Part shown: one piece after another, positions 4,873 to 5,134 of the stretch
Layout: each line of letters begins with the position of its first letter
Position numbering within the stretch: position 1 is the stretch's first letter
Assembly: GCA_026786045.1 (NCBI GenBank)
Contig: JAJAYV010000243.1
Coordinates: 1-5,134, forward strand
DNA: 5,134 nucleotides
Direction: 5' to 3'
Source of the DNA: Frankiaceae bacterium
Lineage (GTDB): Bacteria; Actinomycetota; Actinomycetes; Mycobacteriales; SCTD01
The notes under the pieces: model-generated
Databases searched by the model: none
What the model was told of the DNA's origin: nothing
Seen by the model: the letters and a program-made list of their open reading frames with translations, nothing else
Program-made: the position numbers and the translations under genes

Positions 4873-5134
4873 TCAGCCGGCGTCGGCCGCGACCAGCCGT
4901 CCGACGAGCAGGCCGAGGTGCAGCCGCAGCCGGTCCTCGCCGTCCGCGAGGTCGAGGCCGGTGACCTGCTCGATGCGCGACAGTCGGTAGTAAAGCGTCT
5001 GACGGTGCACCTGCAGCGCGGCCGCCGTCGCCTTCACGCTGCCGGCCAGCTCGAGGTAGCGCGCCGCCGTGACCGCCAGCCGCTCATCGGGGTCGTCGAG
5101 CAGGGCCCGGACCGGGTCGTCGACCAGCGCCGCG
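4873..5134 (-). CDS. PucR-family transcriptional regulator, C-terminal HTH part (partial)
   Basis: The minus-strand frame ending at TGA (4875-4873) is open to the window edge, so the N-terminal part lies beyond base 5134. The visible 86 residues contain ERLAVTAARYLELAGSVKAT followed by AAALQVHRQTLYYRLSRIEQ and VTGLDLADGEDRLRLHLGLL. This is the characteristic C-terminal helix-turn-helix of PucR/CdaR-type regulators (HTH_30), with the conserved VHRQTLYYRLSRIE block and the GLDL-x-D-x-EDRLRLHL tail. Family members activate purine catabolism, sugar-acid use or other metabolic genes in response to ligands bound by their upstream domains, which are not visible, so the target is unknown. It converges on sulP and is not part of that operon. 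The final residues (VAADAG) are the natural C-terminus. Confidence 0.92.
   Translation of the reverse strand, partial: AALVDDPVRALLDDPDERLAVTAARYLELAGSVKATAAALQVHRQTLYYRLSRIEQVTGLDLADGEDRLRLHLGLLVGRLVAADAG

Overview
The window is very GC-rich. Codon third positions are almost always G or C, and GTG starts and short gene overlaps are used. Together with the gene content (GAF-GGDEF protein, DUF5335-like protein, ArsR regulator, SulP transporter, PucR regulator), this points to a high-GC actinobacterium. The genus cannot be read from the sequence.

Layout. Bases 1-142 hold the tail of an unrecognised plus-strand gene. Bases 171-494 hold a small unrecognised reading frame that only reads through if two single-base indels are corrected, so it is probably a pseudogene. 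A GAF-GAF-GGDEF diguanylate cyclase follows at 607-2100. It has an intact GGDEF signature and an RxxD inhibitory site. A hairpin separates it from a 118-residue protein resembling the DUF5335 family (2174-2530). The stretch 2531-2725 is not simply intergenic. It contains a probable minus-strand coding remnant with one frameshift, and a perfect 10-2-10 bp palindrome at 2687-2708. The palindrome lies directly in front of an ArsR-type regulator, best started at GTG 2726. That gene overlaps by four bases (GTGA) a 564-residue SulP anion transporter with a C-terminal STAS domain (3103-4797). On the minus strand, converging on sulP, is the C-terminal end of a PucR-family regulator (4873 to the window edge).

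How the genes may work together. The clearest functional unit is operator, arsR, sulP: a self-regulated, translationally coupled two-gene operon for uptake of an unknown inorganic anion. The ArsR protein lacks the usual metal-binding cysteine motif and has a single Cys. The transporter shares signature motifs with BicA-like bacterial SulP proteins, so bicarbonate or sulfate are reasonable candidates but neither is proven. The diguanylate cyclase and the DUF5335-like gene look like separate units.

I found no CRISPR array, insertion sequence, tRNA or rRNA. I see no convincing new multi-gene system. The observations most worth checking are the operator geometry and the start-codon correction it implies, the lone TTA codon at position 7 of sulP, and the frameshifted small genes.
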